Assembly (NCBI RefSeq): GCF_000024345.1
Contig: NC_013729.1
Coordinates: 3,348,001 to 3,412,000, forward strand
Direction: 5' to 3'
From: Kribbella flavida DSM 17836
GTDB taxonomy: Bacteria > Actinomycetota > Actinomycetes > Propionibacteriales > Kribbellaceae
Length of the DNA stretch: 64,000 nucleotides
The translations under genes and the position numbers were made by a program. Position 1 is the first letter of the stretch. Each line of letters begins with the position of its first letter. Below, in pieces: positions 16,646-24,679 of the stretch. The notes beneath the pieces are model-generated. The model was given only the letters and a program-made list of their open reading frames with translations, had not been told where the DNA came from and did not search any database.

Positions 16646-17542
16646 ATGGCCGGCTGGGACGTCCACACCCACCTGATCCCGCCGACTGTGCTGGCTGCGG
16701 CCCACAGCGGTGAGTTCGGTCTGTCCATCGACAGCGGCTTCTTGGTGGTCGCGGGCAAGGAGCGGCTGCCGCTCGGCAGGCTCGCTGACCCGGCCGCACT
16801 ACTGCAGTGGATCAGCGACCAGGAGCTGGATGGCGCAGTGGTGTCGGTGCCGCCGGCGCTGTTCCGGTACGACCAGGGCGTCGAGTGGACCGCGCTGGTC
16901 AACCGGGGACTACGCGAGCTGGCGACCCCCCAGCTGCGTGTGCTCGGCCATCTACCTCTGCTGCACGCTTCAGCTCCCGCCATCGCGTCGGCACTGGGGG
17001 AGGAGGGCGTCTTCAGCGGCTTCGCTCTCGGCACGCCGGGGCTGACCGGTCTGGACGCGGTCTGGAAGGTGCTGGACTCGTTGCAGGCCTTCACGCTGAT
17101 CCACCCTGGGCACAGCCCAGACCCGCGACTGGATGCGTTCTACCTGTCGAACCTGCTCGGAAACCCTTACGAGACAGGGCTTGCGGCGGCCGAGCTGGTG
17201 TTCACCGACGTACCGGGTCGTTTCCCGGGCATCAGGTTCTGCCTGTGCCACGGTGGTGGCGTGACGGCGGCGCTGGCCGGTCGCTGGCAGCGGGGGATCG
17301 ACACCGCCCGGCCGGGCATCGAAGCGCCGTCGCTGGCCGTTGCCGAGGCACTCCAGCGGTTCGCGGCGGACGACCTGGTGCACGACCCGGCCGTGCTTCC
17401 GTTGCTCGAGTCGACCTTCGGTGAGGTGCTGGCCGGTAGCGACTGGCCGTTCCCGATGGGCAGCGACGGGATCGATCCGCGCCGGGCCGTGGCGACCGAG
17501 GCGCTCACCCGACCGCTCGGCGCGGAGGCCGCGCTGCCGTGA
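16646..17542 (+). CDS. ACMSD-family amidohydrolase/decarboxylase
   Basis: A 298-residue TIM-barrel metalloenzyme. His7 and His9 (DVHTHLIP), His153 (LIHPGHS), His202 (CHGGG) and Asp266 (GSDWPFPMG) are the five metal and catalytic residues of the aminocarboxymuconate-semialdehyde decarboxylase family. Relatives remove CO2 from aromatic or muconate acids (gamma-resorcylate, 5-carboxyvanillate) with Zn or Mn. It follows the cupin by 1 nt and closes this operon; the next gene has its own operator. Confidence 0.85.
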   Translation: MAGWDVHTHLIPPTVLAAAHSGEFGLSIDSGFLVVAGKERLPLGRLADPAALLQWISDQELDGAVVSVPPALFRYDQGVEWTALVNRGLRELATPQLRVLGHLPLLHASAPAIASALGEEGVFSGFALGTPGLTGLDAVWKVLDSLQAFTLIHPGHSPDPRLDAFYLSNLLGNPYETGLAAAELVFTDVPGRFPGIRFCLCHGGGVTAALAGRWQRGIDTARPGIEAPSLAVAEALQRFAADDLVHDPAVLPLLESTFGEVLAGSDWPFPMGSDGIDPRRAVATEALTRPLGAEAALP

Positions 17543-17566
17543 CACGGATTGTTCCGCAGCACCAAG

Positions 17567-17586
17567 ATGTGATCAGATATCAAATG
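17567..17586 (-). promoter_or_regulatory. Second copy of the catabolic operator
   Basis: Read on the minus strand the site is CATTTGATATCTGATCACAT. It matches the importer operator at TTTGAT-NN-(T/C)TGATCA-N-AT. It lies 36-55 nt before the oxidoreductase start, in an AT-rich dip of otherwise GC-rich DNA. The likely binders are the two GntR/FCD proteins. Confidence 0.6.
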
Positions 17587-17621
17587 CCGGTGGGGGTTAT
17601 GGGTACGAATGGGGTGGGTGG

Positions 17622-18587
17622 ATGAGCGCGCGACAGGGCACCGTGCTGCGCTGCTACGGGCCGGGTCAGCAGCTGAAGGCGGAGGACGCCGAGCTGGTCG
17701 CCGGAGCCGGCGAGACGCTGGTCGAGATGCACGTCGCCTCGGTGACGCAGCTGGACCGGACCGTGCTGGCGGGCAAGCTCGCGCAGCAGCTGCAACCGCC
17801 GTTCGTGCCGGGGTCCGAGGGCGCCGGAGTGGTGGTCGACTCGCAGCAGTACGAGCCGGGGACGCGCGTGGTGGTCCGTGGCGGCGGCGTCGGTGTCGCC
17901 CGGTCCGGGACGTGGGGCTCGTTGGCGGTGGTACCGGACATGTCGATCCACCCGGTGCCGGTGGGACTCGACGCCACCGATGCCCTGGCCCTGCTGGCTC
18001 CCGCTCTGACCGCGCACACCGCCGTACGCCGGGTGGCGCAGGTCGTCGAGGGCGAGACGGTCGTGGTGACCGGTGCGACCGGATTGGTCGGCCGGCTCTG
18101 CGCTGCGGTGGCTCGGGCAGCCGGTGCCTACAAAGTCGTCGGGCTGGCTCGCTCCGACGAGTCCGTGCACGTGCTGAACGGTCTGGTCGACCAGGTGGTC
18201 CGGGTGGACGAGCTGGGTCAGGTCGGCCGGGAGCTGCCCTGGTGCAACGCGGCGATCGACACCGTGGGTGGCCCGGTCACCAGCGGGGTGCTGAGCCACA
18301 TCACGCCGGGCGGGCGGATCGCCGTACTGGGCTACAGCGCGGGGGAGTTCGCCACGCTCGACCTGCACCAGCTGATCGGGCGGGACCTGCGGGTGCTCCC
18401 GGTGAACATGCAGCGCACCACCATCGAGCCAGGCACGGTGTCACAGGTACTGGCGGACATTGCGCCGGCTCCCATCACGCCGGACGTGGAGCTGGTGCCC
18501 GCGACGCACGCCGAGGAGGCGCTGGACCTGCTGGCCGCCGGTACGACGGAGCGACGGGTTCTGCTGGATCTCACCCGGCTGCGATGA
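17622..18587 (+). CDS. Zinc-independent MDR/quinone-oxidoreductase-like enzyme
   Basis: A 321-residue medium-chain dehydrogenase/reductase. A GroES-like domain (VEMHVASVTQLDRTVLAGK, PFVPGSEGAGVVV) precedes the Rossmann domain, with TVVVTGATGLVGRLCAAVARAAGA binding NAD(P)H. The Cys/His zinc ligands of alcohol dehydrogenases are absent, as in quinone oxidoreductases and enoyl reductases. It has its own upstream operator, which matches the importer operator, so it belongs to the same regulon as a separate transcription unit. The start ATG 17622 follows a G-rich stretch. Confidence 0.82.
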   Translation: MSARQGTVLRCYGPGQQLKAEDAELVAGAGETLVEMHVASVTQLDRTVLAGKLAQQLQPPFVPGSEGAGVVVDSQQYEPGTRVVVRGGGVGVARSGTWGSLAVVPDMSIHPVPVGLDATDALALLAPALTAHTAVRRVAQVVEGETVVVTGATGLVGRLCAAVARAAGAYKVVGLARSDESVHVLNGLVDQVVRVDELGQVGRELPWCNAAIDTVGGPVTSGVLSHITPGGRIAVLGYSAGEFATLDLHQLIGRDLRVLPVNMQRTTIEPGTVSQVLADIAPAPITPDVELVPATHAEEALDLLAAGTTERRVLLDLTRLR

Positions 18588-18693
18588 GCTGGGCGCGGGC
18601 AAACCGTCGCGGGAACCACCGCGAAGCCTGTCTCCCCGCTACGGTTACCTCCCAGACGTGTACGCGGTGGACGAGAGAGGCAGCCCACACTCC

Positions 18694-19386
18694 ATGACCC
18701 GACGACTCGAGCTCACGCCCGGGGGACCCAGTGGCCGGCGCACTCTGGCGGAGGAAGCCGCTGCGGAGCTGCACGAGCTCATCCTGTCCGGTGAGCTGCC
18801 GAGCGGGACGGCGCTGCGGCTGGAGGAGCTGGCCAAGCGGCTGGACATGAGCCAGATGCCGATCCGGGAAGGGCTGCGCCGGATGCAGGCGCTCGGACTG
18901 GTGGAGATCATCCCGCACAAGGGGGCCTGGGTCCGGGAGCTGTCGACGGAGGACCTGCGCGACACCCACGAGACCCGGCTGGCGCTGGAGACGCTCGCGG
19001 TCCGGGCCGCGGCGACCCGGTTCGCCGAGTCGGACGCGACGCTGGCCCGGGCCGCGCTCGCCGAGCACGTCCGGCTGTCCCGGGCCGGCGACATCATCGC
19101 CTCCCGGCAGGCGCACACCGAGTTCCACTTCGCGATCTACCGCGCCGGTGGCTCGCGGTGGCTGCCGCGCGCGATCGAACCGGTCTGGCAGAACAGCGAG
19201 CGGTACCGGTTCGGGTCCCGGCAGACCAAGGCCCGGATCGAGCAGACCCGGCGCGAGCACCAGGCCATCCTGGACGCCTGCGTCGCGCACGACGAGGCCG
19301 GCGCGGACGCGGCGCTGCGCGAGCACCTCGAAGGCGCCTTCCGCCGGATCAGCGAGACGATGGCCCGCCGCTCCAGCCAGGACTGA
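18694..19386 (+). CDS. GntR/FCD regulator, copy 2
   Basis: A 230-residue FadR-subfamily repressor nearly superimposable on the regulator at 13221: the winged helix differs at few positions, and the FCD segments EFHFAIYRAGGSRWLPRAIEPVWQNSERYRFGSRQT and REHQAILDAC are shared almost word for word. The HTH recognition helix (LDMSQMPIREGLRR) is practically the same, so both proteins probably read the same operator, while differences in the ligand domain (residues 105-140) could change the inducer. It ends the catabolic island. Confidence 0.9.
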   Translation: MTRRLELTPGGPSGRRTLAEEAAAELHELILSGELPSGTALRLEELAKRLDMSQMPIREGLRRMQALGLVEIIPHKGAWVRELSTEDLRDTHETRLALETLAVRAAATRFAESDATLARAALAEHVRLSRAGDIIASRQAHTEFHFAIYRAGGSRWLPRAIEPVWQNSERYRFGSRQTKARIEQTRREHQAILDACVAHDEAGADAALREHLEGAFRRISETMARRSSQD

Positions 19387-19394
19387 CTCCGTAC

Positions 19395-19440
19395 GCCGGA
19401 CCTGCTGCCCGCCGGGTCAGGCCGGGTCGGTCAGTCCGGC
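19395..19440 (+). terminator. Candidate terminator between converging genes
   Basis: GCCGGAC at 19395-19401 can pair with GTCCGGC at 19434-19440, enclosing a GC-rich loop with further pairing potential. It lies between the GntR stop and the converging PPOX gene. The evidence is modest. Confidence 0.3.
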
Positions 19441-19454
19441 GGGGACGGCCGGGG

Positions 19455-19919
19455 TCAGTCGGCGAAGCGGGCGGGGAAACCGCCGGTGGCGACCGGGCCC
19501 CAGCGGGTCGGGGTGATCCGGATCAGGCACTTGCCCTGCGTGCGCATCGCCTCGCGGTACTCGTCCCAGTCCGGGTGCTCGCCGGAGATCGAGCGGTAGT
19601 AGTCGACCAGCGGCTCGACCGCGTCCGGCAGCTCGATCACCTCGCCGGTGCCGTCGACCTGCACCCAGGCGCCGTTCCAGTCGTCGGACAGCACCAGCAC
19701 GCTGGTCTGCGGGTTGCGCTTCACGTTGGTCGCCTTGGCCCGCTCCGGGTAGGAGGAGATGACGATCCGGCCCTCGGCGTCGACACCGCCCGACACCGGG
19801 GAGGCCTGCGGCGTACCGTCCTGGCGGGTGGTCATCAGCAGCATGTGGTGCCGCGGGCGGATGAACTCCAGCAGCCCGTCGAGGTCGACCCGGTGGTTCG
19901 TGGCGATCGTTTTCGGCAT
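19455..19919 (-). CDS. PPOX-class F420/FMN-dependent oxidoreductase
   Basis: A 154-residue split-beta-barrel flavoprotein. The pattern HHMLLMTTRQDGTPQASPVSGGVDAEGRIVISSY, then RAKATNVKRNPQTSVLVLSDDW and VQVDGTGEVIELPDAVEPLVDYYR, is that of the pyridoxamine-phosphate-oxidase-like family that in actinobacteria often uses F420. The start ATG 19919 (MPKTIATNH) is preferred over a longer frame because a hydrophobic core begins soon after. Substrates in this family vary widely, from biliverdin to aflatoxin-like lactones, so none is proposed. Confidence 0.8.
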   Translation of the reverse strand: MPKTIATNHRVDLDGLLEFIRPRHHMLLMTTRQDGTPQASPVSGGVDAEGRIVISSYPERAKATNVKRNPQTSVLVLSDDWNGAWVQVDGTGEVIELPDAVEPLVDYYRSISGEHPDWDEYREAMRTQGKCLIRITPTRWGPVATGGFPARFAD

Positions 19920-19951
19920 GTCGCCCAGCCTAGGGCGTGGCCTGCGCCCGG

Positions 19952-20335
19952 TCAGAGCACCGGGGTCTCGTGCACGCTCAGCCACCGTACGCCGTACCGG
20001 GCGGTCGGGTCGGGGACCAGCACGGCGGTGACCCGGCGCAGCGAGCCGACCGAGTGCCGCTCCAGGAACCGGCAGACCACCACCTGGTCGGTACGGACCA
20101 GCAGCTCGAACTCCTCGATCCCGATCTTCAGCCCCGGCACGGCGTTCCGGGCGCCGGCCAGCGCGCCGGCGAGCGCCGGCAGATCGATCCGGACGCCGTC
20201 GATCGCGACCAGGCTGAACTCCGGCCGGTGCATCGCCCGGAACGTGTCGAGCAGCCCCGGCTCCGCCTCGCTGCCGAGCCAGCGGGCCAGGTCCTCGTGG
20301 TGCCGAACCACCTCGGCGAAGATCAGGTCGGTCAT
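19952..20335 (-). CDS. SnoaL/DUF4440-like small protein
   Basis: A 127-residue protein. Helical N-terminus (AEVVRHHEDLARWLGSEAEPGLLDTFRAMHRPEFSLVAIDGVRIDLPALAGAL) then four beta-strands ending in WLSVHETPVL, consistent with an NTF2/SnoaL-like fold. No catalytic residues are clear. GGGAGGCCCC precedes the ATG, and this stretch is the end of a 119-bp tandem duplication. It lies in the same orientation downstream of the zinc-ribbon gene, and the duplication may have separated two originally overlapping genes. Confidence 0.6.
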   Translation of the reverse strand: MTDLIFAEVVRHHEDLARWLGSEAEPGLLDTFRAMHRPEFSLVAIDGVRIDLPALAGALAGARNAVPGLKIGIEEFELLVRTDQVVVCRFLERHSVGSLRRVTAVLVPDPTARYGVRWLSVHETPVL

Positions 20336-20583
20336 GGGGCCTCCCGGCCTGGACTGAGGAGTGGAGGGAGCGCAGCGACCGGAGTGACGAGGGAAGGGCG
20401 GGAGTTCCAGCCCTTTGACCCGCCGTGCCGGAGGCGCGGCATCAGTCCGGTCATGGGGCCTCCCGGCCTGGACTGAGGAGTGGAGGGAGCGCAGCGACCG
20501 GAGTGACGAGGGAAGGGCGGGAGTTCCAGCCCCTTGACCCGCCGTGCCGGAGGCGCGGCATCAGTACGGTCATAGGGCCTCCT
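20331..20583 (-). repeat. 119-bp tandem duplication with coupled 40-codon frames
   Basis: Two full copies (20331-20449 and 20450-20568) differ at only two positions, and the first 14 bases of a third copy follow at 20569. On the minus strand each copy holds ATG plus 39 more codons and a stop, with a GGGAGGCCC ribosome site at its 3' end. Each stop overlaps the next ATG by 4 nt, so the chain runs zinc-ribbon gene, 40-aa frame (20451-20573), 40-aa frame (20332-20454), SnoaL-like gene. The frames read MTVLMPRLRHGG... and end ...LLSPGREAP. The GGAGCGCAGCGACCGGAGTG core looks like a dispersed intergenic repeat. Confidence 0.85.
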
Positions 20584-21100
20584 TCTGTAGGAGTTGGTCG
20601 CGGTCGACCAGGTGCTCGAGCTCGTCCTCGTCGAGGGCGTTGATCAGCGCTTTGGTGCGCTGCGCCTCGGCCGTCGTCGGCAGCCACCCGGCGAGCAGGT
20701 CCGGCAGGAACAGCTCGTAGCCGCAGCGCGCCCGGGCCGTGTACCGGTCCCTGGTCCGGGCCACCGCGGAGGACACCCGGATCGCGTGCTCGTTGCCAGG
20801 AGCAACGCCGGGCCGGTCGGTCTCCCGGGCGGCGAACCGGTACCCGTTGGCCAGCTCGCACCGGTAGCACTCCAGCGCACCGGCTCCGAGCCCCTGACCG
20901 CACTCCGGGCAGGAGAGCTGCTTCAGCGCGCCGTCCACCACCCGCCAGTCGAACTCGGACGGGTCCTGCAGCACCACCTCGGCCAGGTCCCGCTCGTCCG
21001 TCGTCCCGACCTCCGCGCACAACTGCTGCCAGGCGGCGTCGATGCTGTCCTCGACCTCCCGCACAGCAGCCTGGTACCGCGGATGATCGACCCGTCGCAT
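20570..21100 (-). CDS. Zinc-ribbon protein of unknown function
   Basis: A 176-residue protein of no recognised family. An N-terminal helical part (YQAAVREVEDSIDAAWQQLCAEVG, then ERDLAEVVLQDPSEFDWRVVDGALKQ) leads into a clear zinc ribbon, CPECG followed by CYRCE, and a helical C-terminus ending in a charged segment (LDEDELEHLVDRDQ). ATG 21100 is used. The stop codon overlaps the ATG of the first repeat-encoded 40-codon frame. It is divergent from a small membrane protein gene 58 bp away. Confidence 0.55.
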   Translation of the reverse strand: MRRVDHPRYQAAVREVEDSIDAAWQQLCAEVGTTDERDLAEVVLQDPSEFDWRVVDGALKQLSCPECGQGLGAGALECYRCELANGYRFAARETDRPGVAPGNEHAIRVSSAVARTRDRYTARARCGYELFLPDLLAGWLPTTAEAQRTKALINALDEDELEHLVDRDQLLQKEAL

Positions 21101-21158
21101 GTCCCGGAGTGTAGGGCGTGGGCGGTCTTCTGTCGGCCTGGTTTTGTACGCTCGCCCG

Positions 21159-21755
21159 GTGAGCCAGTACGCCGGTACGCCGCAGGCCGAGTTCCGGATG
21201 GCCGGGGAGACCCGCGGTCGCGCGATGGCGCCGATGCTGGTGCTGCTCGTGCTGTTCGCGGTGGTGCTTCTGCTGCTCGGATCACTCGGCGGAATCCTCG
21301 TCGGCATCCTGACCGCCGCGCTCGGCACGGTCCTGGCGGTCGGCTACCTCCTGCTCAAGCTCGACCGCACGATGGCGGCGAACGTGCTGCGCTTCGACGG
21401 CCGGGGCCTCCGCTGGGAGGCGGGTGGGGGAGTGGTGCACCAGGTGGCGTGGCCGGACGTGACCGGGATCGGCTCGGTGAACGTCCAGCTGACTCCGCGG
21501 CGGCGACTGCACGTCGGCCCGGTCCCACGGACGGTGCAGGCGTCGATGGCCGACGACGGGCTGCACGGTTGGTCGACCGTGACGCTGCCGGCCCGGGTGC
21601 CGGCGGTGATGCGACAGGCGCTGGCCGTGATGCCGGTCGACCAGGCGTCCGGAAAGCGGCACATCGGCATCCCGCTGAGCGCCTTCGACCCCGCCTGGCG
21701 GACCGGCCCGATCGGAGCCTGGATCCGCGCTCACCGCCCGGACTTGCTGCGCTGA
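21159..21755 (+). CDS. Small membrane protein with PH-like domain
   Basis: A 198-residue protein. After about 30 residues come two adjacent hydrophobic spans (LVLLVLFAVVLLLLGSLGGILVGILTAALGTVLAVGYLLL in outline), then a beta-rich soluble domain (VLRFDGRGLRWEAGGGVVHQVAWPDVTGIGSVNVQLTPRRRLHVGPV) that resembles a bacterial PH domain, and a short tail. GTG 21159 probably serves a leaderless message. No function is known. Confidence 0.6.
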   Translation: MSQYAGTPQAEFRMAGETRGRAMAPMLVLLVLFAVVLLLLGSLGGILVGILTAALGTVLAVGYLLLKLDRTMAANVLRFDGRGLRWEAGGGVVHQVAWPDVTGIGSVNVQLTPRRRLHVGPVPRTVQASMADDGLHGWSTVTLPARVPAVMRQALAVMPVDQASGKRHIGIPLSAFDPAWRTGPIGAWIRAHRPDLLR

Positions 21756-21795
21756 TCCGCCACGCCGGGGGCTGTGGACGGCCCGATTGACACAG

Positions 21796-21811
21796 TCGAA
21801 CAGGTGTTCGA
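21796..21811 (+). promoter_or_regulatory. LexA (SOS) box
   Basis: TCGAACAGGTGTTCGA is a perfect palindrome matching the actinobacterial LexA consensus (CGAAC-N4-GTTCG). It ends 10 nt before GTG 21822, where it would block the promoter. It directly supports damage-inducible expression of the imuA'-imuB pair that follows. Confidence 0.93.
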
Positions 21812-21821
21812 ACATGGTCCT

Positions 21822-23042
21822 GTGACGGGGACTCCAGCAGTTGACCAGGCCGAGGCTGATCCGGCCCGCCCGGGCCGGATCACCGCCCTCGCCCAGGCGC
21901 GCCTCCTGCTTGCCCGGGCTCACCAGCAAAAAGCCGCCCGCACCGCCGCCCTGGCCGGCGCCACCTCCACCACTCAGCCCGTCGGCTCTGACACCTCGCC
22001 TTCCCCCGGACCCGGTTTGGCCCCGCCCTCCGGCGCCCACCCTGCCGCCTCCAGCGCCGCTTCCGGCGCCTCGCCTTCCGGGCCGGCGGTCTCCGCCCCG
22101 GAGGCCCGGGTCCTTACGCCTTCCGCCTTCGCCATGGACGCCGCCCCACCCAGCTCCACCTCCTCGTCCTTCGCCGCGGCTCCGGCGCCCTCCGCCTACG
22201 CGGGGGACGCCCGCCCGTCCTCCGGCTCCACCCCCTCGCCCTTCGCCGCGAAGGCCACCACCGCTCCATCCTCCGCCTCAGCGGATGCCTCGCCCAGCGG
22301 GGTGCAAGGAGTGCTGACTGCTCTTCCTGTGCTGGGGACAACGCGCGGTCGATCGCTGCCTGCGCCCCGGACGACCGAGACGCGGGTGCAGCAGGCGCTC
22401 GACACCGCGACCGCCGACCGCGCCCTGCCGACCCTGCCCGCAGTCTCCGACCTGCTCTCCGGCGCGGCGTTGCGCGGCGGCGCGGTGTACTCCGTCCGCG
22501 GATCCAGTGCTCTGGTGATGGCGATGATGGCCGGCCCCTCCGCCGACGGCGCCTGGTGCGGCGTGGTCGGCATGCCGTCGTTCGGTGCCGAAGCGGCCCG
22601 CGAGCTCGGCGTCGACCTCGAACGCCTCGTGCTCGTGCCCGACCCCCGGCACGACTGGCTCAGCGTGGTCGCGGCCCTGGTCGATGCCCTGACCGTCGTG
22701 GTGGTTCGGCCGCCCGGTGAGGTCACCCCCGGCGAGGCCTCCCGTCTCGCCGCCCGCCTGCGGACCCGCGGCGCGATGCTGATCGCCGTCGGTTCCTGGC
22801 CCGGCAGCGAGGCCCGGCTCGAGGTCCAGACCAGCGTCTGGACCGGCATCGGCGACGGCGAAGGTCACCTGACCGCCCGCCAGGCCACCGTTGCCGTCAC
22901 CGGCCGCGGCGCCGCCGTACGCCCGCATCAGCACCGCCTCTGGCTGCCCGCCCCCGACGGCAGCATCCGTCCCGCCGACCCCGAGACCACCAGGCACGAG
23001 ACCACGGAATCCCCGCTGTGGCACCAGGAGGCGGCCGGCTGA
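21822..23042 (+). CDS. imuA': ImuA'-type RecA-like mutasome protein
   Basis: A 406-residue protein. Residues 1-170 are low-complexity Ala/Pro/Ser/Thr, an unusually long disordered region. The folded part begins near TRVQQALDTATADRALPTLPAVSDLLSGAALRGGAVYSVRGSSALVMAMMAG, which follows the RecA/SulA-like fold, but the Walker A lysine is missing, as in other ImuA' proteins. In mycobacteria ImuA' and ImuB bring the polymerase DnaE2 to the beta clamp for mutagenic translesion synthesis. GTG 21822 is chosen because a start 48 nt upstream would place the SOS box inside the gene. The 3' end overlaps imuB (TGATG). Confidence 0.85.
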   Translation: MTGTPAVDQAEADPARPGRITALAQARLLLARAHQQKAARTAALAGATSTTQPVGSDTSPSPGPGLAPPSGAHPAASSAASGASPSGPAVSAPEARVLTPSAFAMDAAPPSSTSSSFAAAPAPSAYAGDARPSSGSTPSPFAAKATTAPSSASADASPSGVQGVLTALPVLGTTRGRSLPAPRTTETRVQQALDTATADRALPTLPAVSDLLSGAALRGGAVYSVRGSSALVMAMMAGPSADGAWCGVVGMPSFGAEAARELGVDLERLVLVPDPRHDWLSVVAALVDALTVVVVRPPGEVTPGEASRLAARLRTRGAMLIAVGSWPGSEARLEVQTSVWTGIGDGEGHLTARQATVAVTGRGAAVRPHQHRLWLPAPDGSIRPADPETTRHETTESPLWHQEAAG

Positions 23043-24679
23043 TGGCGACCTCCACCTCGACCCGGCCCACGCCCGGCGCGCAGCAGGAGCGAGGCCTGCA
23101 GCGGACGATGGTCATCTGGGTCCCCGACTGGCCGGTGCTCGCGGCCGCCTCGGCCGAAGGGGTGCCTCCGGAGACCCCGCTGGCCGTGCTGCAGAAAGGC
23201 CGGGTGCTGGCGACCTCCGCCGCCGCCCGCGCCGAGGGCGTACGCCGGGGGCTGCGCGCCCGGGAAGCCCAGTCCCGGTGCCCGGAGCTGGTCGTGCTCA
23301 AGTACGACCCGGTCGTCGACGCGCGCGCGTTCGACCCGGTGATCAGCTGCCTGGAGGCGCTCACCCCCGGCATCCAGGTGATTCGCCCCGGCATGTGCGC
23401 GCTGAAGGCCCGCGGCCCGAGCCGGTACTACGGCAGCGAACCCGCCGCCGCGGAGAAGCTGCTCGACCGGCTCGAGACGTACGACGTCCCGGGCAGCCGG
23501 GTGGGAATCGCCGACGGCCCGTTCGCCGCGGAGCAGGCGGCTCGGGCGGCGTCGGCGCAGACCCGGGTGCGGGTGGTTCCGCCGGGTGGGTCGGCGGAGT
23601 TCCTGGCTCCGCTCTCGATCGACACGCTGGAGCGGCCGGCGTTGACCGACCTCCTCCGGCGGCTCGGGCTCCGGTCGCTCGGCGCCTTCGCGCGGCTGCC
23701 GGCGGCCGAGGTGCTGGCCCGGTTCGGCCCGGACGGCGCGTTCGCCCACCAGTTGGCTCGCGGTGACGACGACCGGCCGGTGGTCGTCCGGCAGATCCCG
23801 CCCGAGCTGACCCGGACGCTCGACTTCGAGCCGCCGGTGGACCGGGTCGACCAGGTCGCGTTCGCGATCCGCACGGTCGCGGACGAGCTGATCGGCCGGC
23901 TGAGCGCGCTCGGCCTGGTCTGCACCACGCTCCGGGTCGAGGTCGGTACGGAGTCCGGCCGGATCCACGAGCGCGAGTGGCTGCACCCGCGCTGGTTCAG
24001 CGCCACCGACGTGGTCGACCGGGTCCGGTGGCAGCTCCAGGGCAGCGGCACGGCGACCAGCGAACTGACCTCACCCGTCGTGCGGCTGCGTCTGATCCCC
24101 GAGCAGGCCGACCCGGTCGGTGCGCATGCCGACGCGCTCTGGGGCGGCGGCCCCGACGAACGGATCCACCGGGCCCTGTCTCGGGTCCAGAGCATGCTCG
24201 GCCACGGCGCCGTCGTCACTCCGGTGATCAGCGGCGGTCGCGGCTACGCCGAACGCCAGACCCTTGTCCCGTGGGGCGATCCCCCCACGCCTCACCGGCC
24301 ACCGGACCTGCCATGGCCGGGTTCCCTGCCCGCGGGGCCGAACGCAGGATGGCCGGTGCCGGTCCCGACCACGATCTACCCGTCGCCGCTGGCCGCCCTG
24401 GTGCTGGCGGCCGACGGGCGGCAGGTCTCGGTCAGCGCTCGCGGTGTCCTGTCCGGTGCTCCCGCCGCCTTCCGCCTGCTGCCCGCCCCGCAGGTTGCCG
24501 ACAGCAACAAGCTGTACCCGGTCACCGCCTGGACCGGCCCCTGGCCGGTCGAGGAACGCTGGTGGGACGAGGACGTCGGCAACCGCCTGGCCCGCTTTCA
24601 ACTCGTCACCGCCGACGGCCGAGCCTGGCTCGCCGCCATCCAGAACACCCAGTGGTGGATCGAAGCCAGCTATGACTGA
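23042..24679 (+). CDS. imuB: ImuB, catalytically dead Y-family polymerase homologue
   Basis: A 545-residue protein. It has the Y-family fold, with palm (MVIWVPDWPVLAAA), RxREAQSRCPEL in the fingers, a helix-hairpin-helix (LTDLLRRLGLRSLGAFARLPAAEVLARFG) and a little-finger domain. The metal-binding carboxylates of active Y polymerases are absent: the DxDxFFA motif is replaced by VPDWPVLAA. ImuB is the adaptor of the mutasome that links ImuA', DnaE2 and the beta clamp. The ATG overlaps the imuA' stop. No dnaE2 follows, which is unusual for this operon. Confidence 0.92.
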   Translation: MATSTSTRPTPGAQQERGLQRTMVIWVPDWPVLAAASAEGVPPETPLAVLQKGRVLATSAAARAEGVRRGLRAREAQSRCPELVVLKYDPVVDARAFDPVISCLEALTPGIQVIRPGMCALKARGPSRYYGSEPAAAEKLLDRLETYDVPGSRVGIADGPFAAEQAARAASAQTRVRVVPPGGSAEFLAPLSIDTLERPALTDLLRRLGLRSLGAFARLPAAEVLARFGPDGAFAHQLARGDDDRPVVVRQIPPELTRTLDFEPPVDRVDQVAFAIRTVADELIGRLSALGLVCTTLRVEVGTESGRIHEREWLHPRWFSATDVVDRVRWQLQGSGTATSELTSPVVRLRLIPEQADPVGAHADALWGGGPDERIHRALSRVQSMLGHGAVVTPVISGGRGYAERQTLVPWGDPPTPHRPPDLPWPGSLPAGPNAGWPVPVPTTIYPSPLAALVLAADGRQVSVSARGVLSGAPAAFRLLPAPQVADSNKLYPVTAWTGPWPVEERWWDEDVGNRLARFQLVTADGRAWLAAIQNTQWWIEASYD

